DNA of 64,000 nucleotides from Gymnothorax reevesii (lineage: Eukaryota > Chordata > Actinopteri > Anguilliformes > Muraenidae): positions 75,037,876 through 75,101,875 of the forward strand of contig CM056576.1 in assembly GCA_029721435.1 (NCBI GenBank), in the 5' to 3' direction. Both the position numbers and the translations under genes were made by a program. Under the pieces are notes generated by a model. That model was not told where the DNA came from. It did not search any database and was given only the letters and a program-made list of their open reading frames with translations. Positions 47,629-59,197 of this stretch are shown here, in pieces (within the stretch, counting starts at the first letter, position 1; every line of letters starts with the position of its first letter).

Positions 47629-48196
47629 AAGGAAGGAAGGAGGGAAAGAAGGAACTAATGAGGGAAGTAAGGAAAGAAGGAATATAGGAAAAAAGAAGGA
47701 AATCAAAGGAAGGCAGGAAAGAACAAAGGAAAGAAGGCGAGGATGGATGGAAAGAAACAGAGGAATGAAGGAAAGAAGGAAGTAAAGAAGGAAGGAAAGG
47801 AAGAAGGGAAGAAGAAGGATTTAAGTAAAGATAGAAGGAAGGAAGGAAGTGAGGAAGAAGAAATGAAAAACGGAAGGAAAGAGAGAAGGAAGGAAAGAAA
47901 AAGTAAAGAAAGGAAGAGGGAGGGAAAGAGAGGGAAAGCAGAAAGAAGAAAGGAAGAAAGATAAGAAGGATATGAAGGAATGAAAGAAGGGATGATGGAA
48001 GGAAAGAAAAACTAAGGAAGGTAGGAAAGAAAAATGATAGGAAGGAAGAATGGAGGGAAGCATGAAAGGCAGGATAGAAGGAAGTAAAGTAGGAAAGCAG
48101 GAACGAATAAAGGAAGGAAGGAACGAAGGAAAGAAATAGGAGGGAAAAAGAAAGAAGGAATGACAGAAAATAGAAGGAAGGAAAGCAGTAAGGAAG
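47629..48196 (+). repeat. Polypurine tract, module J
   Basis: About 568 bp GGAA/GAAA tract. Stop-free frames of up to 194 codons on the reverse strand are compositional. Confidence 0.94.
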
Positions 48197-48495
48197 CTGT
48201 AGTCTCAAGAGAGCCAGATTGTAGTCTTACAGCCTGAGAAACTGACAGTTACAGCAGGTGGTCAGAACACCTGGCACAAGATTCCATTTGCTTAATGGCC
48301 CTATTGTGATGTCATAATGCCAATGTTAAGTCTGTGGGAGGAAAAAATTTATAGTTTTTTATTAATAACTCAAAAAGTATAAAAGTTACAAAGATGAAAA
48401 ATACATTGCACAGGTGTCCTAAGTAAGACCTACGCAACGCAGTTTGAATGAAGTTTCTACGATAAACGGTTGAGGCCGCATTAAGTGTGTTAGAA

Positions 48496-48541
<46 letters not shown>

Positions 48542-48960
48542 TAGATAATGTAATTCCAGGGAATTACGTGTGCATTGAAAATGCAAAGTGTAGTTGCACA
48601 GGGTGGAGTTTGTTACAAATCATTTCATTATGATATTGGTAGCTAGGTTTTTAGGAGGATAATTATGGTAGTGGTGAGGACCTTTATTTTGAAACAGATG
48701 TGGACTAAGGAAACAGTTTGCAGGAGACATAGTTGATGACAGCTGTCATATGGAAATTTTTAATAGTGAAATTTTTTAATAGTGAAGAATTGTAGTTAGG
48801 ACTTTTATTTTGAGAAAGGTCTGGGCAGAGGAAACAGTTGGCCGAAGTCATAGTCGATAACAATCAGAATTTGGAATGGCTGAACGGTTGATAAGTTGAG
48901 TAGCTTAAAAAGTTACATTATTTCATTGTAATTTGTCATAATGAGGACTGGCTGAAACTG
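48197..48960 (+). repeat. AT-rich spacer segment, module J
   Basis: Subtype 3 with about 14 TAA units (about 48498-48540) followed directly by CTAGATAATG and the 18-bp near-palindrome. Confidence 0.9.
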
Positions 48961-50056
48961 ATGCTAGGCAGTTGCTATTGTGTTCTGTGTACTTGGGAGG
49001 GTGTTGCTAGGCAGTTGCTATTGTGTTCTGAGTGGTTGCTAGGGCGTTGCTAGGCGGTTGCTATGGTATTCTGGGTGGTTGCTAGGGCATTGCTAGGCGG
49101 TTGCTATGGTGTTCTGGGTGGTTGCTAGGGCATTGCTAGGCGGTTGCTATGGTATTCTGGGTGGTTGCTAGGGCGTTGCTAGGCAGTTGCTATGGTGTTC
49201 TGGGTGGTTGCTAGGGTGTTGCTAGGCGGTTGCTATGGTGTTCTGGGTGGTAAATAGGGCGTTGCTAGGCAGTTGCTATGGTGTTCTGGGTGGTTGCTAG
49301 GCGGTTGCTAGGCGGTTGCTATGGTGTTCTGGGTGGTTGCTAGGCAGTTGCTATGGTGTTCTGGGTGGTTGCTAGGCAGTTGCTATGGTGTTCTGGGTGG
49401 TTGTTAGGGCGTTGCTAGGCAGTTGCTATGGTGTTATGGGTGGTTGCTAGGCGGTTGTTATGGTGTTCTGGGTGGTTGCTAGGCGGTTGCTATGGTGTTC
49501 TGGGTGGTTGCTAGGGCGTTGCTAGGCAGTTGCTATGGTGTTCTGGGTGGTTGCTAGGCGGTTGCTAAGGTGTTCTTGGTGGTTGCTAGGGCGTTGCTAG
49601 GCGGTTGCTTTGGTGTTTTGGGTGGTTGCTGGGCGGTTGCTATGGTGTTCTGGGTGGTTGCTAGGCGATTGCTATGGTGTTCTGGTTGGTTGCTAGGGCG
49701 TTGCTAGGCAGTTGCTATGGTGTTTTGGGTGGTTGCTAGGCCGTTGCTATAGTGTTCTGGGTGGTTGCTAGGGCGTTGCTAGGCAGTTGCTATGGTCTTC
49801 TGGGTGGTTGCAAGGCAGTTGCTATGGTGTTCTTGGTGGTTGTGAGGGCGTTGCTAGGCGGTTGCTATGGTGTTCTGGGTGGTTGCTAGGGCGTTGCTAG
49901 GCAGTTGCTTTGGTGTTCTGAGTGGTTGCTTGGCGGTTGCTATGGTGTTCTGGGTGGTTGCTAGGGCGTTGCTTGGCAGTTGCTATAGTGTTCTGGGTGG
50001 TTGCTAGGCAGTTGCTATGGTGTTTTGGGTGGTTGCTAGGCGGTTGCTATGGTGTT
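48961..50056 (+). repeat. Minisatellite array 11 (1.10 kb)
   Basis: Begins with a variant of the degenerate edge (CTGTGTACTTGGGAGG). The right about 500 bp are shared with arrays 9 and 13. Confidence 0.95.
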
Positions 50057-50199
50057 CTGAATATTTGCTTGGGCATTGCTCGACAGTTGCTATATTGTTC
50101 TTGATGTTGCTAGGGCGTTGATGTGTATTGTTTGGGGATCGAGTGAAAACTGGGAGAAGTAGTGAACCGTAGGATTACGAAATTATTTGGAATATTAAC

Positions 50200-50765
50200 A
50201 AGGAAGGAAGGAGGGAAAGAAGGAACTAATGAGGGAAGTAAGGAAAGAAGGAATATAGGAAAAAAAAGAAGGAAATCAAAGGAAGGCAGGAAAGAACAAA
50301 GGAAACTAGGCGAGGATGGGTGGAAAGAAACAGAGGAATGACGGAAAGAAGGAAGTAAGGAAGGAAGGAAAGGAAGAAGGGAAGAAGAAGGATTTAAGTT
50401 AAGATAGAAGGAAGGAAGTGAGGAAGAAGAAATGAAAAACAGAAGGAAAGAGAGAAGGAAGGAAAGAAAAAGTAAAGAAAGGAAGAGGGATGGAAATAGA
50501 GGGAAAGCAGAAAGAAGAAAGGAAGAATGATAAGAAGGATATGAAGGAATGAAAGAAGGCATGATGGAAGGAAAGAAAAACTAAGGAAGGTAGGTAAGAA
50601 AATTGGTAGGGAGGAAGAATGGGAGGAAGGATGAAAGGCAGGATAGAAGGAAGTAAAATAGGAAATAAGGAACAAATAAACGAAGGAAGGAACGAAAGAA
50701 AGGAATAGGAGGGAAAAAGAAAGAAGGAATGACAGAAAATAGAAGGAAGGAAAGCAGTAAGGAAG
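50200..50765 (+). repeat. Polypurine tract, module K
   Basis: About 566 bp, almost identical to M except at its right third, where M has GGAAGGAAAAGAGG in place of GGAAGTAAAATAGG and nearby changes. Confidence 0.94.
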
Positions 50766-51497
50766 CTGTAGTCTCAAGAGAGCCAGATTGTAGTCTTACA
50801 GCCTGAGAAACTGACAGTTACAGCAGGTGGTCAGAACACCTGGCACAAGATTCCATTTGCTTAATAGGCCTATTGTCATGTCATAATGCCAATGTTAAGT
50901 CTATGGGGGGAAAAAATTTATAGTTTTTTATTAATAACTCAAAAAGTGTAAAATTTACAAAGATGAAAAATACATTGCACAGGTGTCCTAAGTAAGACCT
51001 ACGCAACGCAGTTTGAATGAAGTTTCTACGATAAACGGTTGAGGCCGCATTAAGTGTGTTAGAAGAATAATAATAATAACTAGATAATGTAATTCCAGGG
51101 AATTACGTGTGCATTGAAAATGCAAAGTGTAGTTGCATAAGGTGGAGTTTGTAACATATCATTGCATTATGATATTGGTAGCTACGTTTTAGGAGGATAA
51201 TTATGGTAGTGGTGAGGACTTTTATTTTGAAACAGATGTGGACTGAGGAAACAGTTTGCGGGAGTCATAGTTGATGACAACTGTCATTTGGAAATTTTTA
51301 ATAGTGACATTTTTTAATAGTGAAAATTGTAGTAAGGACTTATATTTTGAGACAGGATTGGGCAGAAGAAACAGTTGCCGGAAGTCATAGTCGAAAACAA
51401 TCAGGAGTTGGAATGGCTGAAAGGTTGATAAGTTGAGTAGCTTAAAAAAATACATTTTTTATTGTAATTTGACATAATGAGGACTGGCTGTAACAGT
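50766..51497 (+). repeat. AT-rich spacer segment, module K
   Basis: Nearly identical to M. A 77-codon minus-strand frame (51222-51455) exists identically in M (58923-59156) but not in other modules, so it is a chance frame. Confidence 0.9.
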
Positions 51498-54400
51498 TGT
51501 TAGGCAGTTGCTATGGTGTTCTGTGTACTTGTGAGGGTGTTGCTAGGCAGCTGCTATCGTGTTCTGGGTGGTTGCTAGGGCATTGCTAAGCAGTTGCTAT
51601 GGTGTTCTGGGTGGTTGATAGGGCATTGCTAGGCGGTTGCTATGGTGTTCTGGGTAGTTGCTAGGCGGTTGCTATGGCGTACTGGGTGGTTGTTCGGGCG
51701 TTGCTGTGGGGTTCGGGGTGGTTGCTAGGCGGTTGCTATGGCATTCTGGGTGGTTGCTAGGGCTTTGCTAAGCAGTTGCTATGATGTTCTGGGTGGTTGC
51801 TAGGGCGTTGCTAGGTGGTTGCTATGGTGTTCTGGGTGGTTGCTAGGGTGTTGCTAGGCAGTTGCTATGCTGTTCTGGGTGGTTGCTAGGCCGTTGCTAT
51901 GGTGTTCTGGGTGGTTGCTATGGCGTTGCTAGGCAGTTGCTATTGTGTTCTGGGTGGTTGATAGGCCGTTGCGAGGCAGTTGCTATGGTGTTCTGGGTGG
52001 TTGTTAGGGTGGTTGCTATGGCGTTCTGGGTGGTTGCTAGGGCATTGCTAAGCAGTTGGTATGGTGTTCCGGGTGGTTGCCACGGCATTGCCAGGCGGTT
52101 GCTATGGTGTTCTGGGTGGTTGCTAGGGTGTTGCAAGGCAGTTGCTATGGTGTTCTGGCTGGTTGCTAGGTGGTTGCTATGATGTTCTGGCTGGTTGCTA
52201 GGGCGTTGCTTGGCGGTTGCTATGGTGTTCTGGGTGGTTGCTCGGGCATTGCTAGGCGGTTGCTATGGTGTTCTGGGTGGTTGCTAGGGCGTTGCTATGG
52301 TATTTTGGGTGGTTGCTAGGGCGTTGCTAGCCAGTTGCTATGGTGTTCTGGATGGTTGCTAGGCGGTTGCTATGGTGTTCTGTGTGGTTGCTAGGGTGTT
52401 GCTATGTTGTTCTGGGTGGTTGTTAGGCGGTTGCTCTGGTGTTCTGTGTGGTTGCTAGGGGGTTGCTATGGTGTTCTGGGTGGTAGCAAGGCGGTTGCAA
52501 TGGTGTTCTGGGTGGTTGCTAGATCATTGCTAGGCAGTTGCTATGGTGTTCTTTGTTGTTGCTAGGCGGTTGCTATGGTGTTCTGGGTGGTTGCTAGGCG
52601 GTTGCTATGGTGTTCTGGGTGGTTGCTAGGGCGGTGCTAGGCAGTTGCTATGGTGTTCTGATGGTTGCTAGGCGGTTGCGATGGTGTTCTGGGTGGTTGC
52701 TAGGGCGTTGCTAGGCAGTTGCTATGGTGTTCTGGGTGGTTGCTAGGGCGTTGCTATGGTGTTCTGGGTGGTAGCTAGGCGGTTGCTATTGTGTTCTGGG
52801 TGGTTGCTAGGCGGTTGCTATGGTGTTCTGGGTGGTTGCTAGGGCGTTGCTAGGCAGTTGCTATGGTGTGCTGGGTGGTTGCTAGGCGGTTGCTATGGTG
52901 TTCTGGGAGGTTGCTATGGCATTGCTAGGCGGTTGCTATGGTGTTCTGGGTGGTTGCTAGGGCCTTGCTAGGCGGTTGCTATGGTGTTTTGGGAGGTTGC
53001 TAGGGCATTGCTAGGCTGTTGCTATGGTGTTCTGGGTGGTTGCTAGGGCGTTGCTAGGCGGTTGCTATGGTGTTCTGGGTGGTTGTTAGGGTGTTGCTAG
53101 GCAGTTGCTATGGTGTTCTTGGTGGTTGCTAGGCGGTTGCTATGGTGTTCTGGGTGGTTGCTAGGGCGTTGCTAGGCAGTTGCTATGGTGTTTTGGGTGG
53201 TTGCTAGGTGGTTGCTATGGTGTTCTGGGTGGTTGCTTGGGCGTTGCTAGGCAGTTGCTATGGTGTTCTGGGTGGTTGCTAGGCGGTTGCTATGGTGTTC
53301 TGGGTGGTTGCTAGGGCGTTGCTAGGCGGGTGCTATGGGGGTTTGGGTGGGTGCTAGGTGGTGGCTATGGTGTTCTGGGTGGTTCCTTGGGCGTAGCTAG
53401 GCGGTTGCTTTGGTGTTCTGGGTGGTTGCTAGGCGGTTGCTATGGTGTTCTGGGTGGTTGCTCGGGCGTTGCTAGGCAGTTGCTATGGTGTTCTTGGTGG
53501 TTGCTAGGCGGTTGCTATGGTGTTCTGGGTGGTTGCTAGGCGGTTGCTATGGTGTTCTGGGTGGTTGCTAGGGCGTTGCTAGGCAGTTGCTATGGTGTTC
53601 TGGGTGGTTGCTAGGCGGTTGCTATGGTGTTCTGGGTGGTTGCTAGGGCATTGCTAGGCTGTTGCTATGGTGTTCTGGGTGGTTGCTAGGGCGTTGCTAG
53701 GCGGTTGCTATGGTGTTCTGGGTGGTTGCTAGGGCGTTGCTAGGCAGTTGCTATGGTGTTCTGGGTGGTTGCTAGGCGGTTGCTATGGTGTTCTGGGTGG
53801 TTGCTAGGGCGTTGCTAGGCAGTTGCTATAGCGTTCTGGGTGGTTGCTAGGGCGTTGCTAGGCAGTTGCTGTGGTGTTCTGGGTGGTTGCTAGGGCGTTG
53901 CTAGGCAGTTGCTATGGTGTTCTGGGTGGTTGCTAGGCGGTTGCTATGGTGTTCTGGGTGGTTGCTAGGCGGTTGCGATGGTGTTCTGGATGGTTGGTAG
54001 GGTGTTGCTAGGCAGTTGCTATGGTGTTCTGGGTGGTTGTTAGGCGGTTGCTATGGTGTTCTGGGTGGTTGCTAGGGCGTTGCTAGGCAGTTGCTATGGT
54101 GTTTTGGGTGGTTGCTAGGTGGTTGCTATGGTGTCCTGGGTGGTTGCTAGGGCCTTGCTAGGCAGTTGCTATGGTGTTCTGGGTGGTTGCTAGGTGGTTG
54201 CTTTGGTGGTCTGGGTGGTTGCTAGGCAGTTGGTATTGTGTTCTGGGTGGTTGCTAGGGCGTTGCTAGGCAGTTGCTATGGTGTTCTGGGTGGTCGCTAG
54301 GGGGGTGCTATGGTGTTCTGGGTGGTTGCTAGGCGGTTGCTATGGTGTTCTGGGTGGTTGCTAGGGCGTTGCAAGGCAGTTGCTATGGTGTTCTGGGTGG

Positions 54401-55375
54401 TTGCTAGGCAGTTGCTATGGTGTTCTGGGTGGTTGCTAGGGCATTGCTAGGCTGTTGCTATGGTGTTCTGGGTGGTTGCTAGGGAATTGCTAGGCGGTTG
54501 CTATGGTGTTCTGGGTGGTTGGTAGGCGGTTGCTAGGCAGTTGGTATGGTGTTCTGGGTGGTTGCTAGGCGGTTGCTATGGTGTTCTGGGTGGTTGCTAG
54601 GCAGTTGCTATGGTGTTCTGGGTGGTTGCTAGGTGGTTGCTATGGTGTTCTGGTTGGTAGCTAGGCAGTTTCTATGGTGTTCTGGGTGGTAGCTAGGTCA
54701 TTGCTAGGCAGTTGCTATGGTGTTCTGGGTGGTTGCTAGGCGGTTGCTATGGTGTTCTGGGTGGTTGCTAGGCGGTTGCTATGGTGTTCTGGGTGGTTGC
54801 TAGGGCGTTGCTAGGCAGTTGCTATGGTGTTCTGATGGTTGTTAGGCGGTTGCTATGGTGTTCTGGGTGGTTGCTAGGGCGTTGCTAGGCGGTTGCTATG
54901 GTGTTCTGGGTGGTTGCTAGCGCGTTGCTAGGCAGTTGCTATGGTATTTTGGGTGGTTGCTAGGTGGTTGCTATGGTGTTCTGGGTGGTTGCTAGGGCGT
55001 TGCTAGGCAGTTGCCATGGTGTTCTCGGTGGTTGCTAGGCGGTTGCTATGGTGTTCTGGGTGGTTGCTCGGGTGTTGCTAGGCAGTTGCTATGGTGTTCT
55101 GGGTGGTTGCTAGGGCGTTGCAAGGCAGTTGCTGTGGTGTTCTGGGTGGGTGCTAGGCGGTTGCTATGGTGTTCTGGGGGGTTGGTAGGCGGTTGCTATG
55201 TTGTTGTGGGTGGTTGTTAGGCGGTTGCTATGGTGTTCTGGGTGGTTGCTAGGGCGTTGCTAGGCGATTCTTATGGTGTTCTGTGTGGTTGCTAGGGCGT
55301 TGCTAGGTAGTTGCTATGGTGTTCTGGGTGGTTGCTAGGCGATTGTTAAGGTGTTCTGGGTGGTTGCTAGGGCGT
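51498..55375 (+). repeat. Minisatellite array 12 (3.88 kb)
   Basis: Type 2 left edge; matches array 14 throughout apart from the 623-bp insertion there. It contains patches rich in G substitutions, for example about 53330-53410 (GGGTGCTATGGGGGTTTGGG) and about 55130-55220. Confidence 0.95.
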
Positions 55376-55378
55376 TAG

Positions 55379-55609
55379 TAAGGATAAAGGAAGGAAAGAA
55401 GGCCTGATGGAAGGAGAGACAAACTAAGGAAGGAAGGAAAGAAAAGTGGTGGGGAGGAAGAGTGGAAGGAAGGATGAAAGGCAGGATAGAAGGAAGTAAA
55501 GTAGGAAAGAAGGAATGAATAAAAGAAGAAAGGAACGAAGGAAAGAAATAGGAGGGAAAAAGAAAGAAGGAATGACAGAAAATAGAAGGAAGGAAAGCAG
55601 TAAGGAAGC
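55379..55609 (+). repeat. Polypurine tract, module L (right part only)
   Basis: About 231 bp of the right end of the tract. Private variants GAAGGCCTGATGG and GGAGAGACAAAC are shared only with N. Confidence 0.93.
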
Positions 55610-56479
55610 TGTAGTCTCAAGAGAGCCAGATTGTAGTCTGACAGCCTGAGAAACTGACAGTTACAGCAAGTGGTCAGAACACCTGGCACAAGATTCCATT
55701 TGCTTAATGGCCCTATTGTGATGTCATAATGCCAATGTTAAGTCTATGAGTTGAAAAAATTTATAGTTTTTTATTAATAACTCAAAAAGTATAAAAGTTA
55801 CAAAAATGAAAAATACATTGCACAGGTGTCCTAAGTAAGACCTACGCAACGCAGTTTGAATGAAGTTTCTACGATAAACGGTTGAGGCCGCATTAAGTGT
55901 GTTAGAAGAATAATAATAATCATAATAATAATAATAATAATAATATTAATAATAAGAAGACCAGGATAACAATAGTGAGCATTTTCAATGCACACTAATA
56001 ATAATAATAAGAAGACCAGGATAACAATAGTGAGCATTTTCAATGCACACTAATAATAACTAGATAATGTAATTCCAGGGAATTACGTGTGCATTGAAAA
56101 TGCAAAGTGTAGTTGCATAAGGTGGAGTTTGTAACATATCATTGCATTAAGATATTGGTAGCTACGTTTTTAGTAAGATAATTTTGGTAGTGGTGAGGAC
56201 TTTTATTTTGAAACAGATGTGGACTGAGGAAACAGTTTGCGGGAGTCAGAGTTGATGACAACTGTCATATGGAAATTTTTAATTGTGACATTTTTTAATA
56301 GTGAAGAATTGTAGTAAGGACTTATATTTTGAGACAGGATTGGGCAGAAGAAACAGTTGCCGGTAGTCATAGTCGAAAACAATCAGGAATTGGAATGGCT
56401 GAAAGGTTGATAAGTTGAGTAGCTTAAAAAGTTACATTTTTTTATTGTAATTTCACATAATGAGGACTGGCTGTAACAG
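55610..56479 (+). repeat. AT-rich spacer segment, module L (long mosaic form)
   Basis: About 870 bp, the longest copy. The middle carries the G-type AGAAGACCAGG stretch in two tandem copies; the right half is F-type (CATTAAGATATTGG, GGGAGTCAGAG). It therefore combines features of two different modules. Confidence 0.9.
55979..56103. repeat. Inverted repeat with duplicated left arm (module L)
   Basis: Left arm GCATTTTCAATGCACAC occurs twice (55979-55995 and 56034-56050), as part of a 55-bp tandem duplication that includes AGAAGACCAGGATAACAAT. The single right arm GTGTGCATTGAAAATGC is at 56087-56103. Arms are perfect complements over 17 bp. Confidence 0.9.
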
Positions 56480-57757
56480 TTGTTAGGCAGTTGCTATGGT
56501 GTTCTGTGTACTTGTGAGGGTGTTGCTAGGCAGCTGCTATCGTGTTCTGGGTGGTTGCTAGGGCATTGCTAGGCAGTTGCAATGGTGTTCTGGGTGGTTG
56601 CTAGGGCCTTGCTAAGCGGTTGCTATGGTGTTCTGAGTGGTTGATAGGGCGTTGCTAGGCGATTGCTATGGTGTTCTGGGTGGTTGGTAGGCGGTTGCTG
56701 TGGCGTTCTGGGTGGTTGCTAGAGCGTTGCTATGGGGTTCTGGGTGGTTGCTAGAGGGTTGCTATGGCATTCTGGGTGGTTGCTAGGGCTTTGCTAAGCA
56801 GTTGCTATGATGTTCTGGGGGGTTGCTAGGGCGTTGCTAGGTGGTTGCTTTGGTGTTCTGGGTGGTTGCTCGGGTGTTGCTCGGCAGTTGCTATGCTGTT
56901 GTGGGTGGTTGCTAGGCTGTTGCTATGGTGTTCTGGGTGGTTGCTAGGGCGTTGCTCGGCAGTTGCTTTGGTGTTCTGGGTGGTTGCTAGGGCGTTGCTA
57001 GGCAGTTGCATTGGTGTTCTGGGTGGTTGCTAGGGCGTTGCTAGGCAGTTGCTATGGTGTTCTGGGTGGTTGCTAGGCGGTAGCTATGGTGTTCTGGGTG
57101 GTTGCTAGGGCGTTGCTAGGCAGTTGCTATGGTGTTCTGGGTGGTTGCTAGGCGGTTGTGATGGTGTTCTGTGCGGTTGCTAGGCGGTTGCTATGGTGTT
57201 CTGGGTGGTTGCTAGGGCGTTGCTAGGCAGTTGCTATGGTGTTCTGGGTGGTTGCTAGGCGGGTGCTAAGGTGTTCTTGGTGGTTGCTAGGGCGTTGCTA
57301 GGCAGTTGCTAGGGGGTTTTGGGTGGTTGCGGGGCGGGTGCTTTGGTGTTGTGGGTGGTTGCTAGGCGATTGCTATGGTGTTCTGGTTGGTTGCTAGGGC
57401 GTTGCTAGGCAGTTGCTATGGTGTTTTGGGTGGTTGCTAGGCGGTTGCTATAGTGTTCTGGGTGGTTGCTAGGGCGTTGCTAGGCAGTTGCTATGGTCTT
57501 CTGGGTGGTTGCAAGGCAGTTGCTATGGTGTTCTTGGTGGTTGTGAGGGCGTTGCTAGGCGGTTGCTATGGTGTTCTGGGTGGTTGCTAGGGCGTTGCTA
57601 GGCAGTTGCTTTGGTGTTCTGAGTGGTTGCTTGGCGGTTGCTATGGTGTTCTGGGTGGTTGCTAGGGCGTTGCTTGGCAGTTGCTATAGTGTTCTGGGTG
57701 GTTGCTAGGCAGTTGCTATGGTGTTTTGGGTGGTTGCTAGGCGGTTGCTATGGTGTT
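56480..57757 (+). repeat. Minisatellite array 13 (1.28 kb)
   Basis: Type 1 left edge (GGGCCTTGCTAAGCGG), consistent with the F-like right half of module L. The right about 500 bp equal the ends of arrays 9 and 11. Confidence 0.95.
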
Positions 57758-57900
57758 CTGAATATTTGCTTGGGCATTGCTCGACAGTTGCTATATTGTT
57801 CTTGATGTTGCTAGGGCGTTGATGTGTATTGTTTGGGGATCGAGTGAAAACTGGGAGAAGTAGTGAACCGTAGGATTACGAAATTATTTGGAATATTAAC

Positions 57901-58476
57901 AAGGAAGGAAGGAGGGAAAGAAGGAACTAATGAGGGAAGTAAGGAAAGAAGGAATATAGGAAAAAAAAGAAGGAAATCAAAGGAAGGCAGGAAAGAACAA
58001 AGGAAACTAGGCGAGGATGGGTGGAAAGAAACAGAGGAATGACGGAAAGAAGGAAGTAAGGAAGGAAGGAAAGGAAGAAGGGAAGAAGAAGGATTTAAGT
58101 TAAGATAGAAGGAAGGAAGTGAGGAAGAAGAAATGAAAAACAGAAGGAAAGAGAGAAGGAAGGAAAGAAAAAGTAAAGAAAGGAAGAGGGATGGAAATAG
58201 AGGGAAAGCAGAAAGAAGAAAGGAAGAATGATAAGAAGGATATGAAGGAATGAAAGAAGGCATGATGGAAGGAAAGAAAAACTAAGGAAGGTAGGTAAGA
58301 AAATTGGTAGGGAGGAAGAATGGAAGGAAGGATGGAAGGCAGGATAGAAGGAAGGAAAAGAGGAAAGAAGGAAAGAATAAAGGAAGGAAGGAACGAAGGA
58401 AAGAAATAGGAGGGAAAAAGAAAGAAGGAATGACAGAAAATAGAAGGAAGGAAAGCAGTAAGGAAGCTGTAGTCTC
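57901..58476 (+). repeat. Polypurine tract, module M
   Basis: About 576 bp. Identical to K over most of its length, with a cluster of differences at about 58320-58390. Confidence 0.94.
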
Positions 58477-59197
58477 AAGAGAGCCAGATTGTAGTCTTAC
58501 AGCCTGAGAAACTGACAGTTACAGCAGTTGGTCAGAACACCTGGCACAAGATTCCATTTGCTTAATAGGCCTATTGTCATGTCATAATGCCAATGTTAAG
58601 TCTATGGGGGGAAAAAATTTATAGTTTTTTATTAATAACTCAAAAAGTGTAAAATTTACAAAGATGAAAAATACATTGCACAGGTGTCCTAAGTAAGACC
58701 TACGCAACGCAGTTTGAATGAAGTTTCTACGATAAACGGTTGAGGCCGCATTAAGTGTGTTAGAAGAATAATAATAATAACTAGATAATGTAATTCCAGG
58801 GAATTACGTGTGCATTGAAAATGCAAAGTGTAGTTGCATAAGGTGGAGTTTGTAACATATCATTGCATTATGATATTGGTAGCTACGTTTTAGGAGGATA
58901 ATTATGGTAGTGGTGAGGACTTTTATTTTGAAACAGATGTGGACTGAGGAAACAGTTTGCGGGAGTCATAGTTGATGACAACTGTCATTTGGAAATTTTT
59001 AATAGTGACATTTTTTAATAGTGAAAATTGTAGTAAGGACTTATATTTTGAGACAGGATTGGGCAGAAGAAACAGTTGCCGGAAGTCATAGTCGAAAACA
59101 ATCAGGAGTTGGAATGGCTGAAAGGTTGATAAGTTGAGTAGCTTAAAAAAATACATTTTTTATTGTAATTTGACATAATGAGGACTGGCTGTAACAG
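58477..59197 (+). repeat. AT-rich spacer segment, module M
   Basis: Nearly identical to module K, with the short TAA tract and the 18-bp near-palindrome. Confidence 0.9.

Larger units (their letters stand above)
47486..48960 (+). repeat. Spacer module copy J (complete, subtype 3)
   Basis: Leader 47486-47628, polypurine 47629-48196, AT-rich 48197-48960. The right half of the AT-rich part is the G-like subtype (GTTACAAATCATTTCATTATG, GGAGACATAG, GGCTGAAACTG). It lacks the inverted-repeat left arm of G but has a long uninterrupted TAA tract. Confidence 0.95.
50057..51497 (+). repeat. Spacer module copy K (complete)
   Basis: Leader 50057-50199, polypurine 50200-50765, AT-rich 50766-51497. I/K/M subtype. 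K and M additionally share TATTGTCATGTC, AAAGTGTAAAATTTAC and a one-base-shorter GCTACGTTTTAGG. Confidence 0.95.
49550..55676 (+). repeat. First copy of the 7.7/8.3-kb duplication (K-L block)
   Basis: Covers the end of array 11, module K, array 12 and the start of module L. It recurs at about 57.25-64.0 kb with an offset of 7,701 bp up to about 52190 and 8,324 bp after that. The 623-bp change is a tandem duplication present only in the second copy. Confidence 0.92.
55376..56479 (+). repeat. Spacer module copy L (truncated on the left)
   Basis: Array sequence GGGCGTTAGTAAGGATAAAGG passes directly into the middle of the polypurine tract at about 55376-55381. The leader and roughly the first 350 bp of purine are missing. 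Polypurine runs to 55609 and AT-rich 55610-56479 is complete and extra long. The same breakpoint recurs in N, so it predates the 7.7/8.3-kb duplication. Confidence 0.94.
57758..59197 (+). repeat. Spacer module copy M (complete)
   Basis: Leader 57758-57900, polypurine 57901-58476, AT-rich 58477-59197. I/K/M subtype, closest to K. The E-box pair is changed to CAGTTG on the left. Confidence 0.95.

Noticed and set aside
51222..51455. 77-codon minus-strand frame in the AT-rich part of module K, identical in M (58923-59156)
   Set aside because: Identity reflects the recent K/M duplication. The frame is not preserved in the other modules.
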